Part shown: positions 11,998 to 22,997 of the stretch, piece by piece | How the letters are laid out: every line of letters starts with the position of its first letter | How positions within the stretch are numbered: position 1 is the first letter of the stretch | NCBI GenBank assembly: GCA_002270565.1 | Contig: NQMI01000113.1 | Coordinates: 90,097-154,096, forward strand | From: Stenocarpella maydis | Taxonomy: Eukaryota; Ascomycota; Sordariomycetes; Diaporthales; Diaporthaceae | Direction of reading: 5' to 3' | Length of the DNA: 64,000 nucleotides | The notes under the pieces: generated by a model | The model's database searches: none | Told to the model about the DNA's origin: nothing | Seen by the model: only the letters and a program-made list of their open reading frames with translations | Translations under genes and position numbers: made by a program

Positions 11998-13882
11998 ATG
12001 AAGCATCTCGGCCTAGTTGCCGCCTTCGCAGCTCTTTTGGGGAGGGCCAACTTCTCCTATGCGCAGTCCACCACTTCTGCTCCAGGTGCTTGTCCGACGG
12101 TCCTCACCCCCTCGTATCAAGCCCCCGTCGTCGGCTCAGGATGGACCGCCCAGCTCATCGCCACCGGCCTGAAGGAGCCACGAAGCATCGCCCTTGACCA
12201 GCGGTGCTCTACTGGTCGTCCAGCAGGGCTCTGGCATTGTGCGCCTGGCGCTCACTGACAACGGGGGAACCTGCCTGGCTGTCAACGAAACGTCGACTGT
12301 GGTTGACAACTCAGACGTGAGTGTCTTCTCCTTCCACACTGTGAGGGAGGTTAATCCAAAATGCTCACACTCTTGACTGCCTAGCTGAATCATTCTATCC
12401 AACTGTCGGCTGGCGGGCGCTTCTTGTATGCTTCTACCTCAAACGAGGTGCACCGGTGGCCCTACGATGCCGCCGCTGGCACTGTGGGAGACAACAGCGA
12501 GACGCTCGTGACCAACATGAGCAACTCAGGCGTAAGCCGGCCATGCGTGAATTACCCTGCAGCTTGCTAACCCAGCCTAGCATGTGTCACGAACATTATT
12601 GCTGTCCCGAAAGGCCGACAACACGTTGCTGGTGTCTCGTGGGAGTGCGGAAAATATGGACTTTGGCGCAGCCCAGCTTGATTCCCGGATCTTACAGATC
12701 CGGGCCTTCGACATCGCCAACTTGCCTGATGGAAGGCCTTACAACTACCCATCCGAGGGTAGGCTGATGGGCGGGGGCCTGGGGAACAGCATTGGAGTTG
12801 CTGAGCATCCAATCACGGGTGACATCTACAGCGGTATGCCTCGCTGGTATCCTTCCTTTGTTTTCACGTCTACAAGACGAATCTGACTGAGAATCAGTCG
12901 AGAACTCCGCGGATCAGATCGAGAGAAGCGGGACGGATATCCACCAGGACAATCCCGGCGAAGAAATGAATTATCACGGGTTCCTGAATGGTTCTACGGA
13001 GGATCAGGGCGGCAATTATGGGTATCCGGACTGCTTTGCCCTGTGGGGAACCGATATCCCAGACAAAGGGAATATGACTGTCGGGAGCCAGTTTGTGCTC
13101 AATCCTAGCGAGACACTTAACGACACAACCTGTGCGCAGGAACGTGTCCCGCCTCGGTTAACATTCCAAGTAAGATTCACTCGAACGCAGGTTAAGACCA
13201 AGACTGAACAAGGCTGACACCGGGGGGGGGGCGCTTTGCAGGCTCACACGGCACCCCTTGTTCAACAGCAATGGCACGACAGCATACATTACCTTCCACG
13301 GTTCGTGGGACCGCATAGACCCGGCAGGTTACGTGTTGTCGAGCGTGCAGTTCGACGGCAACACCGGGGCGCCAGTCGCACAGCCTGACAGCAAGGTCGC
13401 CACGGCCGGCGTGCTCAGCAACGCCGACCTGTCGAGATGCCCGGACTCGTGCTTCCGCCCCGTCGGACTCGCCTGGGTAAGCAGCTTCTGGAGTCATTTC
13501 CAACTCGCTTTGGAATAAGAAATTCCCTCACGGGGCCTACGTCCCAAATGACATGGCCACATTATGGCCTGATCCACGCTGTTTTTGGACGAAACTCCTT
13601 CTATGGTTCTTTGAAAGCTGACTCTCAGTGCTGCAGGACAGCCAGGGCCGACTCTTTATGAGCTCGGACTCGACGGGTGAGATTTACGTGCTACAGCGGT
13701 CCGAGATGTCAGCGACTGGGGGCACCGAGACTGGCAGCGGAACGGGAACAGGCACACTCGTCACACCGACGTCGAGCACGAGGCCGAACCTCGCGCCGCG
13801 GCCAGATGGCGAAGCCAGCTTCCTGGCAGGCCAGGCTGTTGCGTTGTCGTTGGTCTGTGGGGTGTTCTTTACCGTGGCATAA
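11998..13882 (+). pseudogene. Secreted PQQ-type glucose/sorbosone (pyranose) dehydrogenase, frame-disrupted
   Basis: The ATG at 11998 opens a signal peptide (MKHLGLVAAFAALLGRANF...) followed by GWTAQLIATGLKEPRSIALD, as in the glucose/sorbosone dehydrogenase propeller (fungal AA12-like). Homology then continues one frame over as TSGALLVVQQGSG from about 12198: the codons for D and T overlap by two bases, as if 2 bp were missing. Introns at 12317-12384, 12532-12580, 12834-12897, 13170-13241 and 13477-13636 give smooth joins. A second break lies at about 13259, between AHTAPL and FNSNGTTAYITFHGSWD, where a few residues also seem missing. A weak alternative donor at about 13158 (GTTAAC) would restore frame but drop the block TFQAHTAPL. 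The C-terminus is Ser/Thr/Gly-rich with a hydrophobic tail, a likely GPI signal. It is a pseudogene or has sequence errors; no other exon looks damaged. Confidence 0.7.
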
Positions 13883-14178
13883 ACACAAAGGTATTTAACT
13901 GCTCATGACGTTAACTTGTCGTATTGCACATACTCCATATGAAGGGGGATATCCCCGGGATGGATATTCTGTGGTATGATTTGGGGTTTTTGGTCCTTCC
14001 TAGTAGACAGACAGACAGACAGAACTCGAGCCAGGGTTGTACGTGGGACACAAAGGCACCAGAGCACGGTCGCTGATCTTGGCAGGCTGAAATTATGACT
14101 TGATTTGGCCCTCTTCACCCTTTTTTAATTCATCAAGGGCCAACCAGTGTACCCCAAACGTCGCCACGCCTTGGCAGC

Positions 14179-15422
14179 TCACTCCTCGAGAGTCTTCACG
14201 ACGTCCCACTCGCCCCGCAGGTTCTCCTTCCACAGCGTGACTTTGTTGTCGCTTCCACTAACGGCGAGAACGTTGCCGCTGAGGGACCAGCTCACGCGCC
14301 AGACAGGGGCGTCGAAGCTGAGCACCTTAGAGTTCCATTGGCCCGGGCTGGCGGGGTCCGACGTCCAGATGCGCACGGTCTTGTCCTGCGACGCGCTCGC
14401 GATGTAGCTCTTCTGTAGCACCGTGGGGCTCCAAGCGACGTCCCTGACCCAGTCGGTGTGGCCCGAGAGCGGCTCCCTCTCGGGCTTGTAGCTGTTGCTT
14501 GCGGGGTCGAAAATCCATATCTTGAGCAGGTTGTCGCAGCCGCCCGAGACGAAGCGGCGGTTGCCAGTGGCGCCGGGGCCAGGGGCGCTCGAGACGATGG
14601 AGCCCGGAGTGGTGGCGGGGGCCCAGGAGACCGAGTTGACACCCAGGCCGTGGGCAGGGAAGGTGGTGTGCTCGAAGCTGTTGTCCTTGAACTCGAGGAC
14701 CGAGACGTTGCCGTCGGAAGAGGCGCAGGCCAGGAGGCAGCCGGACTCGTGGGGCGACCACGAGACGATGTTGACCGAGGCCTTGTGCAGAGCAAAATCA
14801 AAGATCTTCTGCCAGGCACCCTGCTGCTCGCGCCAGATGAAGACCTTTCCGTCGTAGCCTGCGGATGCGAGGATGTTGCCGTATTTGGGATGGGCCCAGG
14901 ACACGCACCAGACGGCGCCCTCGTGTCTGTTTGCCCGGGTGGCGCGTCAGTCGTCTGTGGCATGGGGCTGCTTTGGCTTGGGCGGTGTCGTCGTCCTTGT
15001 GGGGGACGGGTGACGGGTGACGGGGGACGGGGGACGGGGGACGGCGGGGACTGTGACAGGGGCGCCAGCGAAACTCACCCCTTGAGAGTCTCGGTCAATC
15101 GCTGGGACTCGCCCTCGATTTCAAAGATCTTGATTGTCCGGTCTGAGGAACATGTCGCGAGTCGTCGTCCGTAGTAGTCGAGGACGGCATCGTGCTAGGA
15201 CGGCGAGACGGTCAGACTGAGGTGTGCAGGAGGTTCGTATTTGTCCTCTGGGACGGACCGGACAGGGAGGGTGGGGTTTGGGGCGGGGGTTCGGGGGCGT
15301 ACTATCATGTCATCGTGGCCGGGATTTGAAATGACTTGAGTCGCCTGTGGTGTTCAGGGTCAGAAGCGCACATTGGCAAGCGAGTGAGGGAGGCATCGTG
15401 TGGGCACGGCAGTACACACCAT
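14179..15422 (-). CDS. sec13: SEC13, WD40 coat protein of COPII and the nuclear pore
   Basis: Exons 15422-15420, 15344-15303, 15194-15079 and 14926-14179, 302 residues, the usual SEC13 size. Splices give [32 protein letters not shown]..., then [19 protein letters not shown] repeats follow through [14 protein letters not shown] and [19 protein letters not shown] to KVTLWKENL at the end. Sec13 forms the COPII outer cage with Sec31 on ER exit sites and is also part of the Nup84 nuclear pore complex and SEACAT. The first coding exon is only the ATG itself, in the strong context GCCACC, followed directly by donor GTGTGT (intron 15345-15419). Divergent from pex20. Confidence 0.95.
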
Positions 15423-16434
15423 GGTGGCGGGAGGAGGAGACAGTTTGAGGGCAGAAGATGGGACAGAGTGGTCTGTTGAGGGGACAGAAGGAGGCGTCTG
15501 GGTATCTCAATGAAGGCTCGCACTGGGCACACGGGCTGGAGGGGAGGACAACAAGTTGGGTTTCGCAGCGGCCGTCTCGATGAGGTGGGCAGTTTCTCGA
15601 AGTGCTGTCCATTGATAAACCGAGTGCCCAAGTAGGTAGACTAGGTATACCTAGACCAGGTAGGTGCTGGGTCCCCTGCAGGGCAGTGTAGTGTACGTCA
15701 ACCGGATGTGGGTCCACCTGCATCGTGTGTATGTAAGCACCGAGCCAGGTAGGTATCTAGGTACCCAGTGTAGGTACTCGGTACGTACTGCAGGGCAGGA
15801 CAACGGCCGGCTAACGGAATGAACTTGGACTGGCTACTTACTACGTCCACTTTGCCTCGGCTCCTGGGTCTCGGTATTTGCCTCGAGCAACTCCATATGT
15901 GCAACACTCGTTGCCTCTCATATTGTTATCCAAATCCCCAGGGCACCATCCATGGGCTCTGCTCTGCTCCCAGAGCCAGCCAGTCGGTCAGCCCATCACT
16001 CATGCACTCACTCATGCATGTCAGCCTCGAGCTTGAGACCAGTTCCCTCGAGTGCTCGCGACCACAGTGTATGAATTGCCTCGCCGTAAACCACCCATAT
16101 TTACACGTGAAGGCCAACCCCATCAAAGCTGCGGCATTTGAGGTTTTCATCTGACGTTTCTGAGTGGGAAAAGGCTTCATGGGACAACACATTTGGCATT
16201 CATTGTTCTCTTCAAAACTCACCTACGGCTTACTGCTGCAATCTTCTCTCTCCTTCGAGGACCCACCCCCTGGTGCCTTCTCCTCTTTGTATGCCATCAT
16301 CTCATCACCTATCATAGCATCGCCGCCACGTCCAGCATCTCATCACCGCCAAGCCACAGAGCATCAAACCACCCAGGTCTGCTTGACGGTCTGAGCCTGT
16401 CGCCCTCCAGTGCCAGTCACCATCGTCCATCATC
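15423..16434. other. Divergent promoter region sec13/pex20
   Basis: Contains clustered GGTAGG/TACCTAG tracts at 15632-15663 and 15746-15790, including palindromic GGTATACC. No gene seen. The last ~200 bp before 16435 are CA/TC-rich, as in a fungal 5' leader. Confidence 0.4.
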
Positions 16435-17920
16435 ATGGCCGACAATCTTTGTGGCCCCTCTGCGCCGACCAAGGGTTTGGTCCGACATGTTAACCGTGAC
16501 CGCACCCTCCAGCAGGACCGAGTTGCAGCTTCTCCTGCCTCTGCCGCTGCTGTATGTTGCCCCTCAAGACCGCTTGACTAGGGAATCCCACTGACATGCA
16601 TATCTTACCTAGTCTTTCCGGTCAAAAACCCAAGGGACATCAAACACAGCTGCCGGGGATGCTTCTTTTGCCAGCTTCACCAGCTCCTCGCCCCGGCTCA
16701 ATCCTCACCTAGCTCACACTGCTCCGCCCCTCGTCAAGCCACGAGGAAACCCCAATCACAACCCGTTCCTCTGGATGCAGTACCAGTCAAGCTATCGTGG
16801 TCATGTTGACATCCCCTTGGACGGCAGGGACCAAATCGACCTTAAGAAGCATGTCAACCCGCCCATCCCTGCACGCCGTGGCGGCATCGACCACCAGCGC
16901 CCAAGTGCAGCTTTGCAGGCTGCCAATACTTCCTGGGTCAATGACTTCCGGCGTGCCCAGGAGGAGACGTCTCTGAGCCACAATATGGAAGCATTGCGCC
17001 TGAGCCCTACTGCTAGTGCTGGACATCACCATCCCAGCAACATGTATGCTCCCCGGGCCCACGTCACTCCAGGCCACGGTCCACCCGGCTTTGCAGCACA
17101 CAGTAGCTACCACTACCCCAGCGGCCAGCCAATCATCCAAGGAAATCTCGCTGCTCCCTATGGTGCTCCACACGTGTTGCCAGCCCATGCTCCGGACTTT
17201 GTCCCAGGTTACAGTCATGCCAACCCCGCAGCACAAGGTGGCCAAACCTTCTCTACAGACCAGCCGGCGCAGCAGGAAATAGCCGCTCCTCATGGTTACT
17301 CTGCCCAGGGCACAGCCCAGGCTGGCTCAAATGGCCTCCCCTTCAGCCACTACCCTCAGAACTTAGCCCTGGCCGCCAATACGGAGGAGGCCCTCGGAGC
17401 GGCGTTCGCTGCGTACGACCAGGAATTTGAGGCGGAGATGGATCAGTGGGTTGCTACCCATGGCCCCGAGGACCGCGAGGATCATGAGGCTGTCATGACT
17501 GAACATGCAGACAAGTTGGACGCCAAGCGTATGCAGCGTGACCCCAAGGTCATGTCACAGTTGGAGCCCAGGAACCGCTTCAACCTCAAGAGGCGGGAGG
17601 ACATGGAGCTCCAGTCATATGCTGCACGCATCTTGACTACCATGGTGTCGAGCGACAACGAGAAGTTCCGTGGCTCTTCCTTCACCGACCTAATGCGCCG
17701 CATCGTCAACCGCGAGGTTGTGGTTGAGGGAGACGATCTCGTCGATGTTGCCACTGGCAACCCCACCGACCTGACCCCCCGAGACCTCAAGCCTATCATC
17801 CAGGTGCCTGATGTACCCCCTACATTCATACCTCCTTCTGATGCGGAGCTCAGGGCAAGGCAGGAGGCCGAGCCCAAGGCCGAGCCCACAGCCGCGGTTG
17901 AGAACTTGCGCGGTGCCTGA
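16435..17920 (+). CDS. pex20: Peroxin 20 (PEX20), PTS2 import co-receptor
   Basis: Exons 16435-16551 and 16613-17920 (61-bp intron, GCT|GTATGT...CTAG|TCT), 474 residues. The N-terminus MADNLCGPS followed by NRDRTLQQDR is the PEX20 signature; the cysteine at position 6 corresponds to the conserved Cys that is ubiquitinated for receptor recycling in this family. A WxxxF-type motif (SWVNDF, Trp near residue 147), which docks PEX14/PEX13, is visible. The middle is Pro/His/Gln-rich and disordered, and the C-terminal third (LEPRNRFNLKRREDMELQSYAARI...) is more conserved and probably binds PEX7. Pex20 works with Pex7 to bring PTS2 cargo into peroxisomes in fungi. Confidence 0.9.
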
Positions 17921-19045
17921 AGGGGGCATGTCCAGACGGAAGTGGTGGGGGCTGACGTTTGGAACCTGTCGCCCGTTTGGAAGCAATCCAAGGTGTCTTC
18001 TCCGGGAGGGGAGAATAACGACGACGAGGCCGGACGAGACCGCTGGGGTTCTCACACCAACTTCCTTGCGTCTCCGTGCACAGGATACCATGGGATTCAA
18101 ATATCCACCGACGCCCCGGAGTCACGCACCGGTACTGACCCAATGGAGCGGCCCTTTGATGGACAGGCCGAAGAGATGCGGGACCTCGCAGAAGTTGCGA
18201 TCGGGGAGTTGAAACAATTCACGCCTTTGGCATCACCGGTGCCGCCGTCTTCGCCCAGGCCGCTTGCATCTCCAACAGATGGCGGCGCAAAGATACGGCC
18301 ATAATTGTTGGATTTGAATTAGCTACTTGTTCTTTTCGATTTCCTCTTTCTTGAACCAGTCTGACCCCCCCCCCCCCACAATCCTTTTCCCCAGATTGTT
18401 TTGACTCGCTCTAGCCGATTTACCCGAGGATTATCAACTTGGGTCGTCCCCTCGGTGTCTGTATTCTTTTCTCGCCTCGTACATTGAATGTTTTTCTTCC
18501 TTTTTCTTGTGTTTACTTTTTTTCTGGACGCCATGTTCTTCAGGCCTTGAAGGGTCCCTCATATCGGTGGCGTTGGAAAATAGAACTGTTCACTTGGTGG
18601 CTATCGCAGCCGGGCGGAGTTGAGGCCTTTACCGATGAGAGTCTGTTAGTACAGCATTCTCTGGCAGGTTTTACATGTTTTCGGGGCTGCCCAGGCCTCT
18701 GGCTCAGTGAGGCGGAGCTACGAAAAACCTCAGTCGAGTACGAGTCTAGGGTTGAATAGGCTGGTTTGTCCGCTCGATGTAGTTTGTGGAGGTCAACCGT
18801 GTATATTTATTTGTACAGTGCCAAGATCCAGAACCGACTACATAAATTTCACGACGCGTAATTCTTCATGTTCAGGTATGCGAATCACAAAGTGTTATGA
18901 TCACAGTTTAGATGGTCCGCTACAGCGCAGATTTTGCAACGTATGATACAGCTAAGTTATATGTACTCTGAAAATTTAATGGGTATTGGTATCATGATTT
19001 GTTTCCCCATTCCTAGGCTTTATCTGGCTGCGCAGTCAAGCACAC
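17921..19045. other. Convergent intergenic region after pex20
   Basis: 3' UTRs of two convergent genes. A C11 run lies at 18367-18377. An open frame at 17942-18304 encodes a Pro/Ser-rich 120-residue peptide but has no recognised domain and begins within the probable pex20 3' UTR, so I do not call it. Confidence 0.4.
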
Positions 19046-20755
19046 CTAGTGCTTAAGCTTCTTGAGCCAGCTCACCCTCCGTGCCTGCTTTTGTGCACCC
19101 GTTTCCCTCTCACCGTCCCTCGGCTCGCCTGAGATGCCGTGTGTATGGGCCTGCCTGTCGGCCACCACCACCACCGCGTTGCTGCCCGCCTCAGGCGACT
19201 GAGAATGAGACTGCTTCAGAATTCTTCTCTGCATAAAGGCCGCCCCAGTGCTGACTGCCCTCCTGAGGCCCCACTGCACAGGTGGCGTGTTGCTGCCAAC
19301 GTTGCTTGTCGTCGACCGCCTGGGTATCTTAAGCGTTTGAGATGCGCATGAGGACATGCTAGCGGATGCTTCCCGCGCGCGGACGGCGCTTGCGTCACCC
19401 GTCTCGGTCGAGTCGGGTGCCGCTCCGCCGAGTCGCAGGGACAACCAGACGCCGGTTACCGTGATCAGCTGCTTGGTCCTGTCGTTGACTGGACGGGTCT
19501 GGCGCTCGGCGCAGGGTTCATCGGCAGAGAAGGGAGGCGGCGACCGGTCCCCAGCGCTCCCCGAATCGAAGCTGCAGCTGATGAGGCGAGAGGGCGGGGA
19601 TCGTCCTTGTGATGTCGACACTGTCGTATAATCCTCAAATACCTCGAGCGATCTTGATGTGAGGTTCGCCAAGATGGGGTGACGCCTAGACTCGGGGTTG
19701 ATGAGGCTGAATGTGTACTTGTAATCGCTCGGCTCCAAAGTAGATCCGTTGTCGCTAGTCGGCGTAGCAGCAGAGGACGAGAGCCTATTTGTGTTCTTCT
19801 GGTTCTGTGCGGCCGGGTTGGAGACATTCTTGGTGGCGTTCCGCCTGGCCCATCGCGCGGTCTGCGTGATGCCGTGCTCATCGGTGTGGACAAAGTCGTA
19901 GTTGCCCTTGGGGCCAGGAGTTGCCCTCCAAACGGCGCCGTCCTCCATGACAATCTCATCACAGTCCTGGCCCCTCAGCGGGCTCAATATGGCAAGGGGC
20001 TCGCGGCGGCCCCCGACGTGTTCATCATCGTCCTCGGAGTCGCCGAGGCCGGCATCGTAGTCCTCTGACTTGAGCAGGATCAGGTCGCGAGGGCCCAGCT
20101 CGCCGCTGGCCCCGAAAATGCGGGGGAAGCGGTTGATGTAGCGAGCCGTGACCAATGGCCCAGCTATGAGGGAGGCAGGAAAGACATCGATTGCCGGGCG
20201 CGGCCGCCGCTGCTCTCCGGGGAGCTCCTGGAGCTGGAGGAGCAGCCTCGGCCGGATGTTCTTGAAGAGGTGCTTCTTGGAGCCACGCTTGGGTGCCGGC
20301 AGGGCGAGGAGGTAGTGGGTGCTCTTGCGAGGGGCGGCTAACCTCCGCCTCGGCCGCCCGGCCGAGGACGTCAGGGAAGAGTCCGAGTCGTACAAGGATG
20401 GTTCATCTTCTGTCATGTAGGACTTTGGGGTCTGAAGGGCCTCAGGCTCCTTGAAGCGAACAACAGGCGCAGCAGGGACTGACCTCCGGGCGGCAGAACG
20501 GTCGGTGAGCACATGAGTGACGGGTCGGTCGTAGACCTCAGACACAGGTCTCGTGGCCCTGGGTGTTTGGGGCAGGGGCCATGTGTTTGATTGACGCGGC
20601 GTGGTGGTGGTGGAACCAAGTATGGGAGCTGGGAGTGCTGATCGCAGGTAGGGCCGTTTCCGTTGCAGCGGCGCTTGTGTGTTGGGTGAGTGCGGAGGGT
20701 GGCCGTTTTTGGAGAACTCGTGGCCGTGGAGGGAAGCACCCGCATGGAGAAACAT
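19046..20755 (-). CDS. Uncharacterised fungal protein (569 residues)
   Basis: Single exon. The ATG at 20755 is the first in frame: MFLHAGASLHGHEF. The open frame extends upstream but without an ATG. I do not recognise a named domain. Order: a basic, Pro-rich N-terminus; an acidic Ser patch (DEPSLYDSDSSLTSS); a compact core reading LLALPAPKRGSKKHLFKN, RPRLLLQLQELPGEQRRP, DVFPASLIAGPLVTARYINR and FGASGELGPRDLILLK; then a block with EIVMEDGAVWRATPGPKGNY, TARWARR, DYKYTFSLINPESRRHPILA and LTSRSLEVFEDYTTV. The C-terminus is low-complexity and ends in the basic VSWLKKLKH. The ordered core and normal codon usage argue for a real protein; from memory the core resembles a family of conserved fungal hypotheticals. 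Divergent from gpi18. Confidence 0.82.
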   Translation of the reverse strand: MFLHAGASLHGHEFSKNGHPPHSPNTQAPLQRKRPYLRSALPAPILGSTTTTPRQSNTWPLPQTPRATRPVSEVYDRPVTHVLTDRSAARRSVPAAPVVRFKEPEALQTPKSYMTEDEPSLYDSDSSLTSSAGRPRRRLAAPRKSTHYLLALPAPKRGSKKHLFKNIRPRLLLQLQELPGEQRRPRPAIDVFPASLIAGPLVTARYINRFPRIFGASGELGPRDLILLKSEDYDAGLGDSEDDDEHVGGRREPLAILSPLRGQDCDEIVMEDGAVWRATPGPKGNYDFVHTDEHGITQTARWARRNATKNVSNPAAQNQKNTNRLSSSAATPTSDNGSTLEPSDYKYTFSLINPESRRHPILANLTSRSLEVFEDYTTVSTSQGRSPPSRLISCSFDSGSAGDRSPPPFSADEPCAERQTRPVNDRTKQLITVTGVWLSLRLGGAAPDSTETGDASAVRAREASASMSSCASQTLKIPRRSTTSNVGSNTPPVQWGLRRAVSTGAAFMQRRILKQSHSQSPEAGSNAVVVVADRQAHTHGISGEPRDGERETGAQKQARRVSWLKKLKH

Positions 20756-22997
20756 GTTGGTGGGCGGCAGTCCGAAGCAGCGTGCGGTCCTAGGAACTGA
20801 TAGACAGGCACGTAGAAGAGGCACGGGTAGTGCATATGAAGACGCAGCGAGCTGGCAAGACGAGGGCGAGAGGAGAGCAAGGCTGGGCAGGGGCAAGCGA
20901 TAGCGGGCCCCGTTCTGGAAGTAATGAAAAGGAGTGGCTGAGACTCGTTGTCGTCCGTGACTCCCGGAAGTCCAGCTTCGGAATCCAAATCCAAATCCAA
21001 ATCCAGGTCCAGATGCCAGAGCGTGAGTGCAGTATTCGTCCGAGCTGGTCCGTCCCGGTGTGTGTCGATTTCCCAGGGATTCCGTCACTCGTTCCTAGGG
21101 TCGGGGGCCGCCAAATTGCGATCATGTGGGTGGGCGCGACTTGGTGGCCCGGAATTGACGGATGACAAGCCAAGGCAGGGACAGCGGCGTACTTCAGGGA
21201 CGGTGTTGTGAGAGGGGCGGCGGTCCAGCGAGCATGTAGATGTCGGAATTGGGCACGGACAACAGGGTTGGTTGCTGTTGCTGTCGCTGTCGATGCTGCT
21301 GATGTTGCTAGTACACTATAGACAGCACTTGAGCATCTGTCAAGTGGATCCGGGTGGGGAAGGCGTCCAATGTTGTGGTGTCACAGCCGTGCATTTATGG
21401 GCAGCCGGCGCGTGTGGGTTTTGTCTGGTGGTGAGATGAACGGACAGAAACTGAGATCAGCAGAGGAGGGCCCGAGGTTGGTAGTGTAGTCCAAGTTTAA
21501 GGTTTCCGACGGTCAAAGGCTTCTTGTAGCCTGTCATGGGTGTCATCAGGTACCCGCGGAGGCAGGTCACCATGAACCGTCCAGCCCGGTCCAGCCCACA
21601 GAGTGCTGGGCAGTGGGGGAGGCAGATATTGACGGGGATTCCTTGCAGCGGGAAGACGCGTCGTGGCTGCAAAAAGAATTGGACGCGGGGAGGGAGGCAG
21701 GTTCCGGGGTCAGAGGAGCCAAGGATGAAGGGGAAACAGACAAGAAAAGGGCAGTTGAAGAAATGGAGCGGGAACGAAGACGAATACCAAAGAGTCCACC
21801 AGGGATTATGGCGTGTTGGGCGACACGTCGCGAGCAGGATGAAGACGGCTGTGAGTGAGGTGGGAGGGAGGTTGCAGGCAGCTAGCTAGGTAGGTATACT
21901 AGTTTTCCTTGATGTACCGGGGAACCTTTCAGAGATGCCCATCCACCATGTACTCAGGTACCTACCTACCCAGGTACTTACCTAAACAGGTAAGTGACCT
22001 GTGCCCACTCGGCTGTGCTCGGTGTGCTGCGCCCGGTCCAGTGGGAACATTTGGGCGGGACTGTTGCTCGCCCGCCTGCCTGACCTTGCTTGCCGCTGGC
22101 TGGGCTGGCTGACTACCAACCAACTAACCGACTGACTAACTGACTAGCTGACTGGACTAGCTGACTGACCAGCTGACTGACTAGCTGACTGACCAGCTAA
22201 CTAACTAACACGACCGAGAGTACTTGTTGACAAAAAAGAGTCCTTAGCCTTGCCCGTCTAGATCCTCTTCGCACGCCAGACCAAAGACCACATCGACGAC
22301 ATGCAGCTGCCGGCCAGTGCACGACTAGCAACAAGCCTAGTGGCATTCTACCATATAGTAGTAGCAATCCACCCAAGTATCCACCTGTTTAGGTACCTAC
22401 CCACACTAGATACCGAGATACTCGAGATGTCAGCCAAGATATACTAGTATAGCAAGTAGAGCAGGTGGCACGGCAGCCGGATATAACCGTGGGTATGATG
22501 CTGCCCCTGGGACAGAGGTAGCTTGTGTGTTTCAGCTGCCCATCCTGCCCCTTCGTGCCCCATGCCCCATCCTCTGGGCCCAATGTTCTCGACCCCTTCA
22601 TCAAACATTACTATTAGTGTACACACCTAGGTAGTACCTAGGCACATGCACTAGGCGGCCTGGCAAGTGCAAGCCTGACAGTCTGGCCAGCTGGCAGCCT
22701 GGGCAAATCCCACGCCCCGCTGGAATATCACCCAACAACAAGCCTGTCAATCGGCAGCCTCGTGGCGCCGACTGATATTTTTGGAGTCGGGTCTTTTGAT
22801 TACCCAAATCTCGGTACATGCCGAGGCCTGCCACCCAAGCCTGCATGTGCCAAGCTGGCAGCCACACCAGTGGGGCCCGATCTCCTCAGGGGTTTCAATC
22901 TTGTCTGTTCTGGTTCGCGTCTCCAAGCCTCCTCCCAGTCAGGTCTGGCTGTCTGGCTGTGAGTCTGCCACAATCCACAGCAGCACATTCCGCCGCC
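20756..22997. other. Divergent intergenic region upstream of gpi18
   Basis: No gene supported. It contains a short AATCCA run at 20984-21006, TACCTA/GGTAGG tracts at 21885-21990, 22390-22412 and 22626-22650, and a CTGACT-rich array listed separately. The minus-strand open frame continuing 5' from 20755 to about 21088 has no ATG and is probably leader. Confidence 0.4.
22108..22209. repeat. Degenerate CTGACTAG/CTGACCAG simple array
   Basis: About 100 bp built from imperfect 4- and 8-bp units (CTGA, CTAG, CCAG, CTAA) upstream of gpi18. Simple-sequence expansion; no coding sense. Confidence 0.8.

Noticed and set aside
17942..18304. 120-codon frame after PEX20
   Set aside because: No domain, no good start context, lies in the likely 3' UTR.
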